From: Chloroflexota bacterium
GTDB lineage: Bacteria; Chloroflexota; Dehalococcoidia; SAR202; UBA826
Direction: 5' to 3'
DNA length: 23,883 bases
Assembly (NCBI GenBank): GCA_002696685.1
Contig: NZSI01000028.1
Coordinates: 25,276-49,158, forward strand
Part shown: one piece after another, positions 15,439-23,866 of the stretch
How the letters are laid out: each line of letters begins with the position of its first letter
How positions within the stretch are numbered: position 1 is the first letter of the stretch
Notes under the pieces: generated by a model
Database searches by the model: none
Told to the model about the DNA's origin: nothing
What the model saw: the letters and a program-made list of their open reading frames with translations, nothing else
Position numbers and translations under genes: made by a program

Positions 15439-16383
15439 ATGAAATTCGGCGCTTCAGTATCCAGTTACACAACCACGTGGGACACCATCAGTTCCGCTAT
15501 TCAAACCATGGAATCCGGAAGATGGGGAAGTATTTGGTTTCCCGATCACTTTATCCCGCCAGCAGCCTGGAAAGGAGCTGAAGACCAACCAATATTCGAA
15601 TCATGGTCATTGCTCGCGGCAGTCGCAGGTATGACCGACAAGCTCAGAATGGGACATATGGTCAATGGAAACACCTACCGGAACCCAGGTCTCGTTGCAA
15701 AAATGGCTACCACAATTGATCAGATTTCCAAAGGACGATTTACGTTAAGCCATGGAGCAGCGTGGTTCCAACGCGAACACGAGGCTTATGGCTGGGATTA
15801 TCCTTCTTTGCGAGAGAGATCTGATAGATTTGAGGAATCATGTGCCTTGATACGGAATTTATTTTCCTCGGACGAACCGGTAGATTTCCACGGGAAATAC
15901 TATCGTTTAGAAAATGCTCCTCTCTCTCCTAAATCCGTACAATCCCCTCACATACCTATCATGGTTGGCGGAATGGGTGAAAAAAGAACACTACGTACTT
16001 TGGCAAAATACGGGGACATATGGAATCTGGATGGTTTTGCTGTCGGCCGACCCGAAATTGCTGAGAAGGGTGGAATGTCACTAGATTTGTATGAGCATAA
16101 AGTTAATGTCATCAGAGAGCATTGTGACGACGTAGGCAGAGACCCATCGGAGATAAAATTTACAATTTCTATGCCAACCAAGCTGTCATCCGATAACAGT
16201 GAAACCTCTGAATTTATAAATCGAGTGGGCCCTGGCACTGTTGCCGGAACGAGGGATTACATAATTGAGAGAGTGGGCGAATTCGTAGAGGCCGGTGTAG
16301 ACGAGATAATGTTCTCTCCTAGGCCAAGTGATACGGAAGCACTTCAGGAACTAGATGAAGAAGTTTTGTCTGCATTCGATTAG
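15439..16383 (+). CDS. Luciferase-like monooxygenase (LLM class, probably F420 or FMN dependent)
   Basis: The 314-residue protein is a complete TIM-barrel member of the bacterial-luciferase group. WGSIWFPDHFIPPAAW places the conserved Asp-His after the first strand region; YRNPGLVAKMATTIDQISKGRFTLSHGAAW is the central block, and IPIMVGGMGEKRTLRTLAKYGD is the late cofactor-binding loop. It resembles the truncated enzyme at 1-843 only at family level, so they are distant paralogues. No separate flavin reductase gene is seen nearby. AGGAA lies about ten bases before the ATG. It follows a terminator and so should have its own promoter; none is clear. It is convergent with the aldolase gene at 16421, with 37 bases between. 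The substrate is unknown. Confidence 0.92.
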   Translation: MKFGASVSSYTTTWDTISSAIQTMESGRWGSIWFPDHFIPPAAWKGAEDQPIFESWSLLAAVAGMTDKLRMGHMVNGNTYRNPGLVAKMATTIDQISKGRFTLSHGAAWFQREHEAYGWDYPSLRERSDRFEESCALIRNLFSSDEPVDFHGKYYRLENAPLSPKSVQSPHIPIMVGGMGEKRTLRTLAKYGDIWNLDGFAVGRPEIAEKGGMSLDLYEHKVNVIREHCDDVGRDPSEIKFTISMPTKLSSDNSETSEFINRVGPGTVAGTRDYIIERVGEFVEAGVDEIMFSPRPSDTEALQELDEEVLSAFD

Positions 16384-16420
16384 TCACGTAAATATCTAGT
16401 ATTCAAATATAGGGGAAGCT

Positions 16421-17191
16421 CTATTCAGTCAACTTCCTAAAAGCGTCCACCCCCGTCTTAGCAGCAGCTGATAGCAGTGAATAATCCGGCCCATAACTTA
16501 TGTATTTGACCCCTTGATCGATTCTATCTTTTATACTCTCAGGAGATGACGCGCCCGCACCGGCTACAACTTCGAATCTCTTAGATAGTTCAACCATTCT
16601 CACAACAATATCATCTATTTCTTTATGGGGAAGCTGAAGAGGATCGAGGCCAAGTGCCAGGCACATATCCCACGGCCCAATGAATAAAACGTCCACTCCA
16701 GGAACAGCTGCTATAGCTTCTAGGTTATCTAGTGCCTCAGCCGTCTCTATGATTAATATGACCAGTATATTGTCATTAGCATTCTGCAAATAATCTTCAT
16801 TATCAAAAGTATATTTTGAGGCTCTCAAGGGTCCCCAACTCCTGCCACCCACCGGAGGAAACCTTGTTGCAGAGACGATCTGCCCCGCCTCCTCCGCCGT
16901 TTTTACGGCAGGAACCACTATTCCCATGGCGCCAATATCTAAAGCCTTTTGTATATAAACTTTTTCAGATGAGGGAATCCTTACAATTGGGGTGGAGTCA
17001 GTATTCCCCACAGCCATTAATATATGCTCTATCTCAGCCGATTCGATAGCATTGTGTTCTGATTCCACTACAACAAAATCAAATCCTGCATGACCCATCA
17101 ATTCAGCTACATGAGGACTTTGTAGTCCAACAAATGGGCCCAGAACTGGCTTCTGTTTTCTCAATTTGTCTCTAGTTTCGTTTTTATGCAT
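16421..17191 (-). CDS. HpcH/HpaI-type class II aldolase
   Basis: These metal-dependent enzymes split 2-keto-3-deoxy or 4-hydroxy-2-keto acids into pyruvate and an aldehyde. The 256-residue protein shows the key residues in the expected order: H46 (ESEHN), R71 (VRIPS), E149 (IIETAEALDN) and D175 (FIGPWD), with spacing nearly identical to the characterised HpcH numbering as I recall it (H45, R70, E149, D175). The segment GGRSWGPLRAS at 115-125 fits the substrate loop. The usual D in DxEH is E43. The ATG is preceded by GGGGA nine bases upstream. It is divergent from the E1-alpha gene (161-base gap), so the two may share control. Together with the dehydratase-like enolase at 20150 it could act on 2-keto-3-deoxy sugar acids. 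Confidence 0.92.
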   Translation of the reverse strand: MHKNETRDKLRKQKPVLGPFVGLQSPHVAELMGHAGFDFVVVESEHNAIESAEIEHILMAVGNTDSTPIVRIPSSEKVYIQKALDIGAMGIVVPAVKTAEEAGQIVSATRFPPVGGRSWGPLRASKYTFDNEDYLQNANDNILVILIIETAEALDNLEAIAAVPGVDVLFIGPWDMCLALGLDPLQLPHKEIDDIVVRMVELSKRFEVVAGAGASSPESIKDRIDQGVKYISYGPDYSLLSAAAKTGVDAFRKLTE

Positions 17192-17352
17192 ATGGCCATC
17201 CCCTATAAATAATCATTAAGAACGGAAAAGACGGAAAACTTTCTTTCTATGTAGCATATCGAGTATCTTACTGATAAATTACGGGAAGAACACTGATTAC
17301 AATATGTTTTTTGGTATTGGATGTATAAATAGCACCATTGTGAGGCTAAACG

Positions 17353-18333
17353 ATGAGCCACGAAGAAATTAACAAAGATTCCGTTATCTGGATGTACGAG
17401 AAGATGTTTACGATAAGGCGATTTGAGGAACAAGCTCGCAGGGAAGCGGATTCGGGAAAGCTGCGAGGCATTCATTCTTCAATAGGACAGGAGGCAGTAC
17501 CCACAGGGGTGTGCGCACATCTTAGGGATGAAGACTTTGTGCTAGGTACGCATAGAAGTCATCATCATTGCATAGCTAAAGGCGTAGATTTAAATGAAAT
17601 GATGGCCGAACTATTTGGAAAATCCACCGGAACTGGCAATGGCAAGGGTGGCACGATGCATATTGCGGACATCAACAAAGGGATGCTCGGAGCCAACGGG
17701 ATTGTAGGTTCAAACATACCTGTCGCCACCGGGGTGGCTCTAACGGCGAAAGTTAAAGGAACTGATAACGTCAGCGTAGTTTTCTTTGGAGATGGCGCCT
17801 CCAGCCAGGGGGCTTTGCATGAGGCAATGAACCTCGCAAGCATATGGAAACTTCCAGTTTTATTCGTTTGCGAAAACAATCGATATGCAGAATCGACCCC
17901 CTTTGAATACTCCGTTGCCGGAGGGTCCGTTTCAAATAGAGCAGATGGCTACGGGATCCCCGGTGTTACTGTCGACGGTCAGGCTGTACTGGACGTTTTC
18001 GAAGTCGCAAAAGAGGCCGTAGGTCGTGCACGTGCTGGAGATGGGCCAACCCTTATCGAGGCACAAACTTATAGATATTTAGGGCATGCGGGTCTTGATG
18101 ATCCTCTTACCTACAGATCTGAGGAAGAGCAAGAGTATTACATGAACCGAGACTGCATCGTTACGTTCAAAAAATACATTCTGGACAGTTCCTTAGCCGA
18201 TGAAAACGAACTCGCACAAATTGAAAAAGATTGCGAAGCTGCTGTTGCCACATCTGTTAAGTTCGCTGATGATAGCCCCTACCCTAGCGATGAGGCATTG
18301 ACAGAAGATGTCTACACAACATACAAGAATTAA
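17353..18333 (+). CDS. Thiamine-diphosphate-dependent dehydrogenase E1 component, alpha subunit (pyruvate/acetoin dehydrogenase type)
   Basis: The 326-residue protein matches E1-alpha subunits of the pyruvate/acetoin/branched-chain dehydrogenase group. It has RRFEEQARR, GIHSSIGQEAVPTGV, the GTHRSHHH segment, the thiamine-diphosphate motif beginning GDGASSQGALHEAMN (146-160) and ending ENN (174-176), and the YRYLGHAGLDDP loop. These subunits decarboxylate a 2-oxo acid and pass the acyl group to an E2 lipoyl protein, but need a beta subunit for the second half of the active site. No beta, E2 or E3 gene is in the window: the next gene is a GMC oxidoreductase. Length is typical of acetoin-type subunits. 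GAGG at 17342-17345 is seven bases before the ATG. Confidence 0.93.
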   Translation: MSHEEINKDSVIWMYEKMFTIRRFEEQARREADSGKLRGIHSSIGQEAVPTGVCAHLRDEDFVLGTHRSHHHCIAKGVDLNEMMAELFGKSTGTGNGKGGTMHIADINKGMLGANGIVGSNIPVATGVALTAKVKGTDNVSVVFFGDGASSQGALHEAMNLASIWKLPVLFVCENNRYAESTPFEYSVAGGSVSNRADGYGIPGVTVDGQAVLDVFEVAKEAVGRARAGDGPTLIEAQTYRYLGHAGLDDPLTYRSEEEQEYYMNRDCIVTFKKYILDSSLADENELAQIEKDCEAAVATSVKFADDSPYPSDEALTEDVYTTYKN

Positions 18334-18393
18334 GATTCATAAAAGGGCTCTTATTAGAACTAGTCATCAAGCTCTCACCATCAAATATCCTTC

Positions 18394-18406
18394 GTGAACA
18401 GTTCAC
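18394..18406. promoter_or_regulatory. 13-base inverted repeat, candidate operator
   Basis: GTGAAC-A-GTTCAC is a perfect inverted repeat with one central base, located 57 bases before the GMC oxidoreductase start, in a 130-base gap. Size and symmetry fit a dimeric repressor site. No regulator gene is in the window. Confidence 0.4.
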
Positions 18407-18463
18407 CAATTTAACAAAATGATGGCTTTGTAAATCGGTGCAAGTTCTCATAAGGTAAATTAA

Positions 18464-20029
18464 ATGAAATATGACACCATAATAGTAGGGGCAGGCTCCG
18501 CCGGCTCCATTATTGCAACCCGTCTTACTGAAGATCCAAACCATTCTGTATTACTCCTTGAGGCTGGGGATGATTATTCAGAGATTGATGATCTTCCTGA
18601 AGAAGTTAAATTTGGTTACAAAACAAGTAATGAAATCTGGACAAGTGAGCATAACTGGCAATTTACTGCGCGTGGGACCAAAGACGCCACTATTGATATT
18701 CCCAGAGGGAAAATAACTGGTGGTTCTAGTGCCATAAACGGCCAAGTTTTTCTTAGGGCTCTACCTGAGGACTTCGATAAATGGGTAGCTTCGGGAAATG
18801 ATAAATGGGGTTTCCAAGATGTGCTCCCTTACTACAACAAACTGGAAACGGACATGACTTACAAGGAAAACCCTGGGGATTTTCATGGCTCAGAGGGGCC
18901 TATAATTTGCCATAGATTTTCAGAAGAGGAATGGCTGCCAGGATCAAAGGCTTTTGTCGATGCCTGCTTAGAAGCTGGCTACCCTTACTGCGAAGATGCA
19001 AATCTTCCAGACACCCATGGAGTGGGACCTATACCTCTCAATAATCCAGATGGCATTAGGTGGTCAACAGCCATTGGATATCTGAGCATGTCCCGGTCAA
19101 GGCTAAATCTAACCATTAGAGCGAATGTCTCTGTAAAAAAACTCCTATTTGACACTTCTAAAACCACCCCACATGCATACGGAATAGAAGTTGAATCCCA
19201 GGGAGAAAACTTCAAGGTGGAAGGCAAAGACATAGTGCTTTGTGCAGGTGCTATCGGAAGCCCCCATATACTTCTGCTCTCGGGAATAGGACCAAAATCA
19301 CATCTGGAAAAACACGGGATAGAATGCATACTTGATTCACCTGGAGTAGGCCAAAACTTAAGAGATCATCCGCTACTTCCATTGAAATGGGCTACGAAGC
19401 CTAGCGTTGAGTTGGATCCATTTGGTCCCAGTGGACAGATCCTCCTAAGATATACCGCTGATGGATCTCCATTAAAAAATGACATGATCGTGTATTTTGG
19501 GGCCATCACCAGCAAAAGAAGAGACCAGGGAGGCACCAAATCGGAACCAGTCGGAATAGGGGCTGGATTAGGATTAAATCTGGCATTTTCGAAAGGCGAA
19601 CTTAAGTTATCAACCACAAGCCAGACAGATCAACCAGACCTAGATTTTAATCTGCTGGATGATCCGGAGGATATGAGGAGATATCGGGAAGGAGTCAGGA
19701 TGCTAGTGGCTCTGGAAAATCATCCTTCAATGAGTGAACTAGTAGACTACCGCTTGGAACCAACTGATGCGGACCTTGCAACGGATGAGAATCTTGAGGC
19801 GTGGATCAGGAAAAATGTCGGTACAGGCCATCACGTCTCCTGCACTACTAAGATGGGGCCTAAATCAGACCCCATGTCTGTAGTAGATCAACACGGTAGA
19901 GTGCACGGTATCGAAAATCTCAGGGTTGCTGACGCATCGATAATGCCTGATTGTGTCAGGGCAAACACAAACGTCACGGTTATGGCTATAGGTGAAAAAA
20001 TTTCGGACTTTATTAAAAGCGGGTTTTAG
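18464..20029 (+). CDS. GMC family FAD-dependent oxidoreductase (choline/alcohol dehydrogenase type)
   Basis: The 521-residue protein has the N-terminal Rossmann motif VGAGSAGS (G9, G11, G14) ending in LLLEAG, the first GMC signature GKITGGSSAINGQVFLR, the second signature near CAGAIGSPHILLLSGIGP (260-277), and the C-terminal half GHHVSCTTKMG with the catalytic base at H457. The final RVADASIMP and NTNVTVMAIGE segments are typical, with N503 in place of the second His seen in some relatives. It oxidises a primary or secondary alcohol, perhaps a sugar or polyol, and passes electrons from FADH2 to oxygen or a carrier. There is no signal peptide. AAGG lies eight bases before the ATG. The enolase gene follows 120 bases later on the same strand, a logical next step for a sugar acid. 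Confidence 0.94.
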   Translation: MKYDTIIVGAGSAGSIIATRLTEDPNHSVLLLEAGDDYSEIDDLPEEVKFGYKTSNEIWTSEHNWQFTARGTKDATIDIPRGKITGGSSAINGQVFLRALPEDFDKWVASGNDKWGFQDVLPYYNKLETDMTYKENPGDFHGSEGPIICHRFSEEEWLPGSKAFVDACLEAGYPYCEDANLPDTHGVGPIPLNNPDGIRWSTAIGYLSMSRSRLNLTIRANVSVKKLLFDTSKTTPHAYGIEVESQGENFKVEGKDIVLCAGAIGSPHILLLSGIGPKSHLEKHGIECILDSPGVGQNLRDHPLLPLKWATKPSVELDPFGPSGQILLRYTADGSPLKNDMIVYFGAITSKRRDQGGTKSEPVGIGAGLGLNLAFSKGELKLSTTSQTDQPDLDFNLLDDPEDMRRYREGVRMLVALENHPSMSELVDYRLEPTDADLATDENLEAWIRKNVGTGHHVSCTTKMGPKSDPMSVVDQHGRVHGIENLRVADASIMPDCVRANTNVTVMAIGEKISDFIKSGF

Positions 20030-20031
20030 GA

Positions 20032-20047
20032 TTATATCCTGATATAA
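20032..20047. promoter_or_regulatory. 16-base palindrome between GMC oxidoreductase and enolase genes
   Basis: TTATATC-CT-GATATAA has perfect 7-base arms and begins three bases after the GMC stop codon, with GGG and CCC further out (20021-20023, 20048-20050). It is AT-rich and has no T tract, so an operator is more likely than a terminator. Confidence 0.35.
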
Positions 20048-20149
20048 CCCGGCATTCTGATTTCGTAAAGAACTGCTAGGGACTCGATCTGCTCGTACCG
20101 TGCATTCACACAACTTGAATTTACGGTGGGCTCGGGACAGGAAAGTAAG

Positions 20150-21313
20150 ATGAAAATTACAGATGTTAAGACTTTTATAACTATGCCAATTGAGAATCTA
20201 CCGTGGCTGTTTGTGGAAGTTCATACTGATGAGGGTGTAACCGGCCTTGGTGAGTGTTCCTGGTATGGCAATAACACTCTCATTGAGCAGGGTATTGAAT
20301 CCGTAAAACCCTGGTTAGTGGGACAGGATCCCGCGCACATTGAAGAGATTTGGCAACTGATCTACAGAAGGCATTTGAGAATAGGTGGCCGGGGACCAAT
20401 ATCAGCTGTAATTAGTGGGATAGATATAGCCCTCTGGGATATTAAGGGGAAAGTCTTGGGTGTTCCTGTTTACCAGTTGTTGGGGGGTCCCGTAAGGGAT
20501 CATGTCCCTATTTACACTCATGTACAAGATGCAAGACAAGGATTCACTATAGAAGATATGGTGATCATGGCTAGAGAAACTAAAAATGCCGGTCATCAAG
20601 CCATAAAAACAGATCCATTTCTATCGATGGCCAACGAGTCAGGCCCGTTTAGAGGGGCTTCTTTAGTCGAAAAATTGACCCCCTCAGCAATCAATTACGC
20701 TGCGGAATGGGTATCCGCTTTGCGCTCAGAGGTAGGTAATGACTTTGAAATAATGGTTGACGCACATGCAAGATTCGACGTTGCTAGTGCTATTGCTGCC
20801 GCCAGGGAAATGGAATCCATGAAACTAACTTGGTTCGAGGAACCGGTTCCGCAGGAAAGTTACGACGCATTAAAAGAATTTAGAGAGAATTCCAATGTGG
20901 CCATCAGCGTTGGCGAGTCCCTATTTACTCGGTACGACTTCGTGCCGGTCCTACAGGATAGATTAGCGGACTTCGTTATGCCCGATATCGCATGGACTGG
21001 GGGAATAAGCGAACTCAGAAGAATAGCATCATTGGCTGAATCATATTATGTGCCTTTCACACCACACGACGCCCTTGGACCAGTAGCTATAGCTTCCACA
21101 TTTCAAGTCTGCATGTCCACTCCAAATCTATATAGACAAGAATGTATTCATGAATGGTTCGATTCGTTCGCGAAAATTGTTACCCATACTATGGATTACA
21201 GAGATGGTTCATTCTGGCCTTCTTCCAGGCCAGGAATTGGCACAGAATTGTTACATGAGGAAGTTGAAAGATACGCTGTGCCTTCAAGCCACGGAAGACA
21301 CGGTAGCTATTGA
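20150..21313 (+). CDS. Enolase-superfamily dehydratase, galactonate-dehydratase-like
   Basis: The 387-residue protein has the full catalytic set of the D-galactonate dehydratase branch. D204 and H206 lie in VDAHARF, E230 in WFEEPVP, E256 in SVGESL and H306 in TPHDALGP; K153-T-D is in the second strand. All five spacings equal those I recall for E. coli DgoD (183, 185, 209, 235, 285), shifted by 21. The expected reaction is magnesium-dependent removal of water from an aldonic acid to give a 2-keto-3-deoxy acid; the sugar cannot be read. The frame opens at a GTG at 20126, but the ATG at 20150 with AGGAAAG just before it gives the standard MKITDVK start and is preferred. It follows the GMC oxidoreductase gene and converges on the nucleoside hydrolase gene. 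Confidence 0.92.
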   Translation: MKITDVKTFITMPIENLPWLFVEVHTDEGVTGLGECSWYGNNTLIEQGIESVKPWLVGQDPAHIEEIWQLIYRRHLRIGGRGPISAVISGIDIALWDIKGKVLGVPVYQLLGGPVRDHVPIYTHVQDARQGFTIEDMVIMARETKNAGHQAIKTDPFLSMANESGPFRGASLVEKLTPSAINYAAEWVSALRSEVGNDFEIMVDAHARFDVASAIAAAREMESMKLTWFEEPVPQESYDALKEFRENSNVAISVGESLFTRYDFVPVLQDRLADFVMPDIAWTGGISELRRIASLAESYYVPFTPHDALGPVAIASTFQVCMSTPNLYRQECIHEWFDSFAKIVTHTMDYRDGSFWPSSRPGIGTELLHEEVERYAVPSSHGRHGSY

Positions 21314-21349
21314 ACGTCTCTACAACAGGCTGATTATCGACGGTCGTTA

Positions 21350-22282
21350 CTATTGTTCCAAAATTTCGGCAATTTTTGCCTTGGCTGCCTCTCGATCAAT
21401 ATCGATACCGATCGAAACTGATCCATTAACTTCATCAAGATCAATGGTTTTACCAACCTCTTTCCCGTCACATACAACCGAAACCCGAGACATCTTCCAT
21501 TGGATCAATTCCGGATGTAGCACTGATAACACCGCTATAGGGTCATGAAGGCTAAAATAGTTTCTGTCAGTAAGTTTCCTGAAAACAATATCCAGGAGTT
21601 GTCTTATCAATCGTTCTCCTGGTGAGTCACCTTTCAACCACTCTACTTCATCCCTTTTTATTGAAGTTTCTCTTGTGATATCAAGACCGCACAATTTTAT
21701 ATCTAAACCCGAAGACAAAACTTCATTCGCAGCCTCAGGGTCACAATAAATGTTAAATTCCGCATCTTCCGTTATGTTTCCGGGTACATTAACAGCACCG
21801 CCCATTACATGGACTGCTTTTATCCAGTCCACTATATTTGGCTCTTTTTCTATAGCCTTGGCAATATTTGTCAGTGGCCCAATAGGTACTAGAATTAGTT
21901 CCCCTTTATTAGCTTCTGACTCGCTGATAATAAAATCTACAGCATGACCATTCATTGGGTTCATTGTTGGTTCGGGCAAGTCAACGTGAAGACCAGTATC
22001 ACCATGGATTCTACTTCTATGGGATTTGAATTCATTCAATTTTGCCGAAGAGGTCAATGTCTCATTCATCGCACTTGGATAACCTACATATACAGGGATA
22101 TCTGGTCGCCCCATATAACTTAGCAAACTCAACGCATTATTAGTCGTATCAACCAAAGAGGCGTTGCCACCCACGACTGTTAAGGCTCTCAGATCAAAAT
22201 GGGGTGAACTCAAAGCCATAACTATAGCTAAGAGATCATCATTACCGGGGTCAGTATCTATTAATATCTTGGTTTTTTTCAT
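21350..22282 (-). CDS. Inosine/uridine-preferring nucleoside hydrolase family protein
   Basis: The enzyme hydrolyses the N-glycosidic bond of ribonucleosides to base plus ribose. The 310-residue protein starts with the calcium-binding motif ILIDTDPGNDD (D11, D15, D16). It has the HGDTGL segment, ILVPIGPLTNIA, VMGGAVNVPGN followed by AEFNIYCDPEAA, and the late Asp in SLHDPIAV that completes the calcium site. The frame is open another 18 codons upstream, but TAGGAG four bases before the ATG at 22282 and the family start MKKTKILID decide the shorter form. It follows a DegT-type aminotransferase gene on the same strand with an 83-base gap, so it is probably the second gene of an operon. Base specificity is not readable. 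Confidence 0.94.
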   Translation of the reverse strand: MKKTKILIDTDPGNDDLLAIVMALSSPHFDLRALTVVGGNASLVDTTNNALSLLSYMGRPDIPVYVGYPSAMNETLTSSAKLNEFKSHRSRIHGDTGLHVDLPEPTMNPMNGHAVDFIISESEANKGELILVPIGPLTNIAKAIEKEPNIVDWIKAVHVMGGAVNVPGNITEDAEFNIYCDPEAANEVLSSGLDIKLCGLDITRETSIKRDEVEWLKGDSPGERLIRQLLDIVFRKLTDRNYFSLHDPIAVLSVLHPELIQWKMSRVSVVCDGKEVGKTIDLDEVNGSVSIGIDIDREAAKAKIAEILEQ

Positions 22283-22365
22283 TCGACTCCTACAACCAAT
22301 TTGCCGTCTGGAAATGATCAAAGCAAACAAAGCCAATGTTATTAGAAATGCTTCCTGTAGCTGAT

Positions 22366-23640
22366 TTATCGTCCAAGGGCTGAGTCTACCTTATTGAGAG
22401 CCTTAGCTATAAGGCGCGCATGATCTTCTGTCATATTCATATTGAAATCGAACCTTAAGGTCCTCCCCAAAATATCCAAGGTCCTAGGGCACATGTCTTT
22501 AGAATATTCGACGTTTCCTTTGTAGGCAGGATCTTTCCAAGGATAGCCTGTAGGATGTGGAGAGCGTTTCTCTAAAATGGCATCCCAGTAACTATATATA
22601 TGTCGATCAGGGAAGCCGTCATTATATATAGTAGCTACCTCCACTCCTTCAGCCTGGATGGCGTGCGCGTAGCCGATAGCCATTTCTTTATCATGGAGAA
22701 TTATAGAAGCAGAAACCCCTGTGTCACCGGAAGAGTCTTCTACGTACTGGTGAGTGTAGTTTCCGGATTCATCCAATTCGTTAAGGAATGCCTTCTTTAA
22801 AGCCCGTTGATGACCAATAATTTCCCCAATTTTCCCCATTTGTACACGTGCAATAGCTGCAAGTACCTCGCTGGGTCGATAAGTTTGCCGAGGAAAAGGG
22901 TCATTATGCCATTCTTCTACGTGATCAGCCGTTTTCCACATTGGTAGGCCAGGATCTGCTGCCAAACAAGCACGTTCAAACACATCACGATCATTTGTAT
23001 AAACCACCCCCCCCTCACCCGAGCTTATTGTCTTATAGTAGTTAAGGCTCCATGCTCCTGCATCACCCAGAGTGCCTACCTTCTGACCCTTATATTCAGC
23101 ACCCACACTTTGACAACAATCTTCAACCACCTTCAGATTGTGTTTGGAAGCAAGATCGATAAGTGCTTCTAGTCGGGCTGGCACACCTCTCATATGGACA
23201 GGAACTATCGCTTTGGTAAAGGGAGTTATCTTTTTCTCTACATCCTCAGGACTTAGCCCAAGTGACTCATCGATCTCAGCGATAATTGGCACCGCCCCTG
23301 TTGCAATGACAGCTGCTGCTGTAGCGATGAAAGTGTAACCGGGGACAATAACTTCGTCTCCAGGTCCCACCCCAACTCCGGTGAGAGCACAAATGAGAGC
23401 ACTAGTCCCAGAGTTCACCATAAGAGCATGTTTCACTCCCAGATAATCAGCTGCTTCCCTTTCCATTTGGGAGGCCTCACTGGACTCACGATGCCGAAAA
23501 AGTTGTTGGCTCCTAAGCAAATCTGACACCGCAGCAATTTCCTCTTCACCAACAATGCTAGGACCCGAAACGCCCAAGGGAATCTGGGTATCTATTATTG
23601 GTGATCCACCCTCTATTGCAAGTTCTTCTTCTCTACCCAT
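22366..23640 (-). CDS. DegT/DnrJ/EryC1/StrS-family PLP aminotransferase
   Basis: The 424-residue protein matches sugar or cyclitol aminotransferases. NSGTSALICAL (76-86) holds the cofactor phosphate site, the VPGYTFIATAAAV block follows, EDCCQSVGA (173-181) provides D174, and LNYYKTISSGEGG carries the Schiff-base lysine K203. Members transfer an amino group, usually from glutamate or glutamine, to a keto sugar or keto-cyclitol, in amino-sugar or antibiotic-type pathways. Some relatives act as dehydratases or sensors, but the lysine here argues for a transaminase. AAGGGA lies about ten bases before the ATG. No other nucleotide-sugar gene is nearby; the next gene is a nucleoside hydrolase. The substrate is unknown. 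Confidence 0.92.
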   Translation of the reverse strand: MGREEELAIEGGSPIIDTQIPLGVSGPSIVGEEEIAAVSDLLRSQQLFRHRESSEASQMEREAADYLGVKHALMVNSGTSALICALTGVGVGPGDEVIVPGYTFIATAAAVIATGAVPIIAEIDESLGLSPEDVEKKITPFTKAIVPVHMRGVPARLEALIDLASKHNLKVVEDCCQSVGAEYKGQKVGTLGDAGAWSLNYYKTISSGEGGVVYTNDRDVFERACLAADPGLPMWKTADHVEEWHNDPFPRQTYRPSEVLAAIARVQMGKIGEIIGHQRALKKAFLNELDESGNYTHQYVEDSSGDTGVSASIILHDKEMAIGYAHAIQAEGVEVATIYNDGFPDRHIYSYWDAILEKRSPHPTGYPWKDPAYKGNVEYSKDMCPRTLDILGRTLRFDFNMNMTEDHARLIAKALNKVDSALGR

Positions 23641-23866
23641 ATCTGTTAAATCCCTTTGTAAATTAATAGTCTAAAAATGCGATGGTATCACTATGACAAA
23701 CCTCTCCCTTCATGCACAAATCTAAATTTCGTCCCACTGAGCAGGATCATGTAAAAATATTCTCAATGAGGCGACATTGGATAGCTAATAAAACCTTTGC
23801 CCCCAGCTGAAGTCAAACCTGACATAATCTCAACAATAAAAGTGATCAATACTTGGAGAATCGAAA

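Noticed and set aside
16414..16437. GGAAG/CTTCC stem between convergent monooxygenase and aldolase genes as a terminator
   Set aside because: Five pairs with a 14-base loop, partly inside the aldolase gene and without a T tract; too weak.
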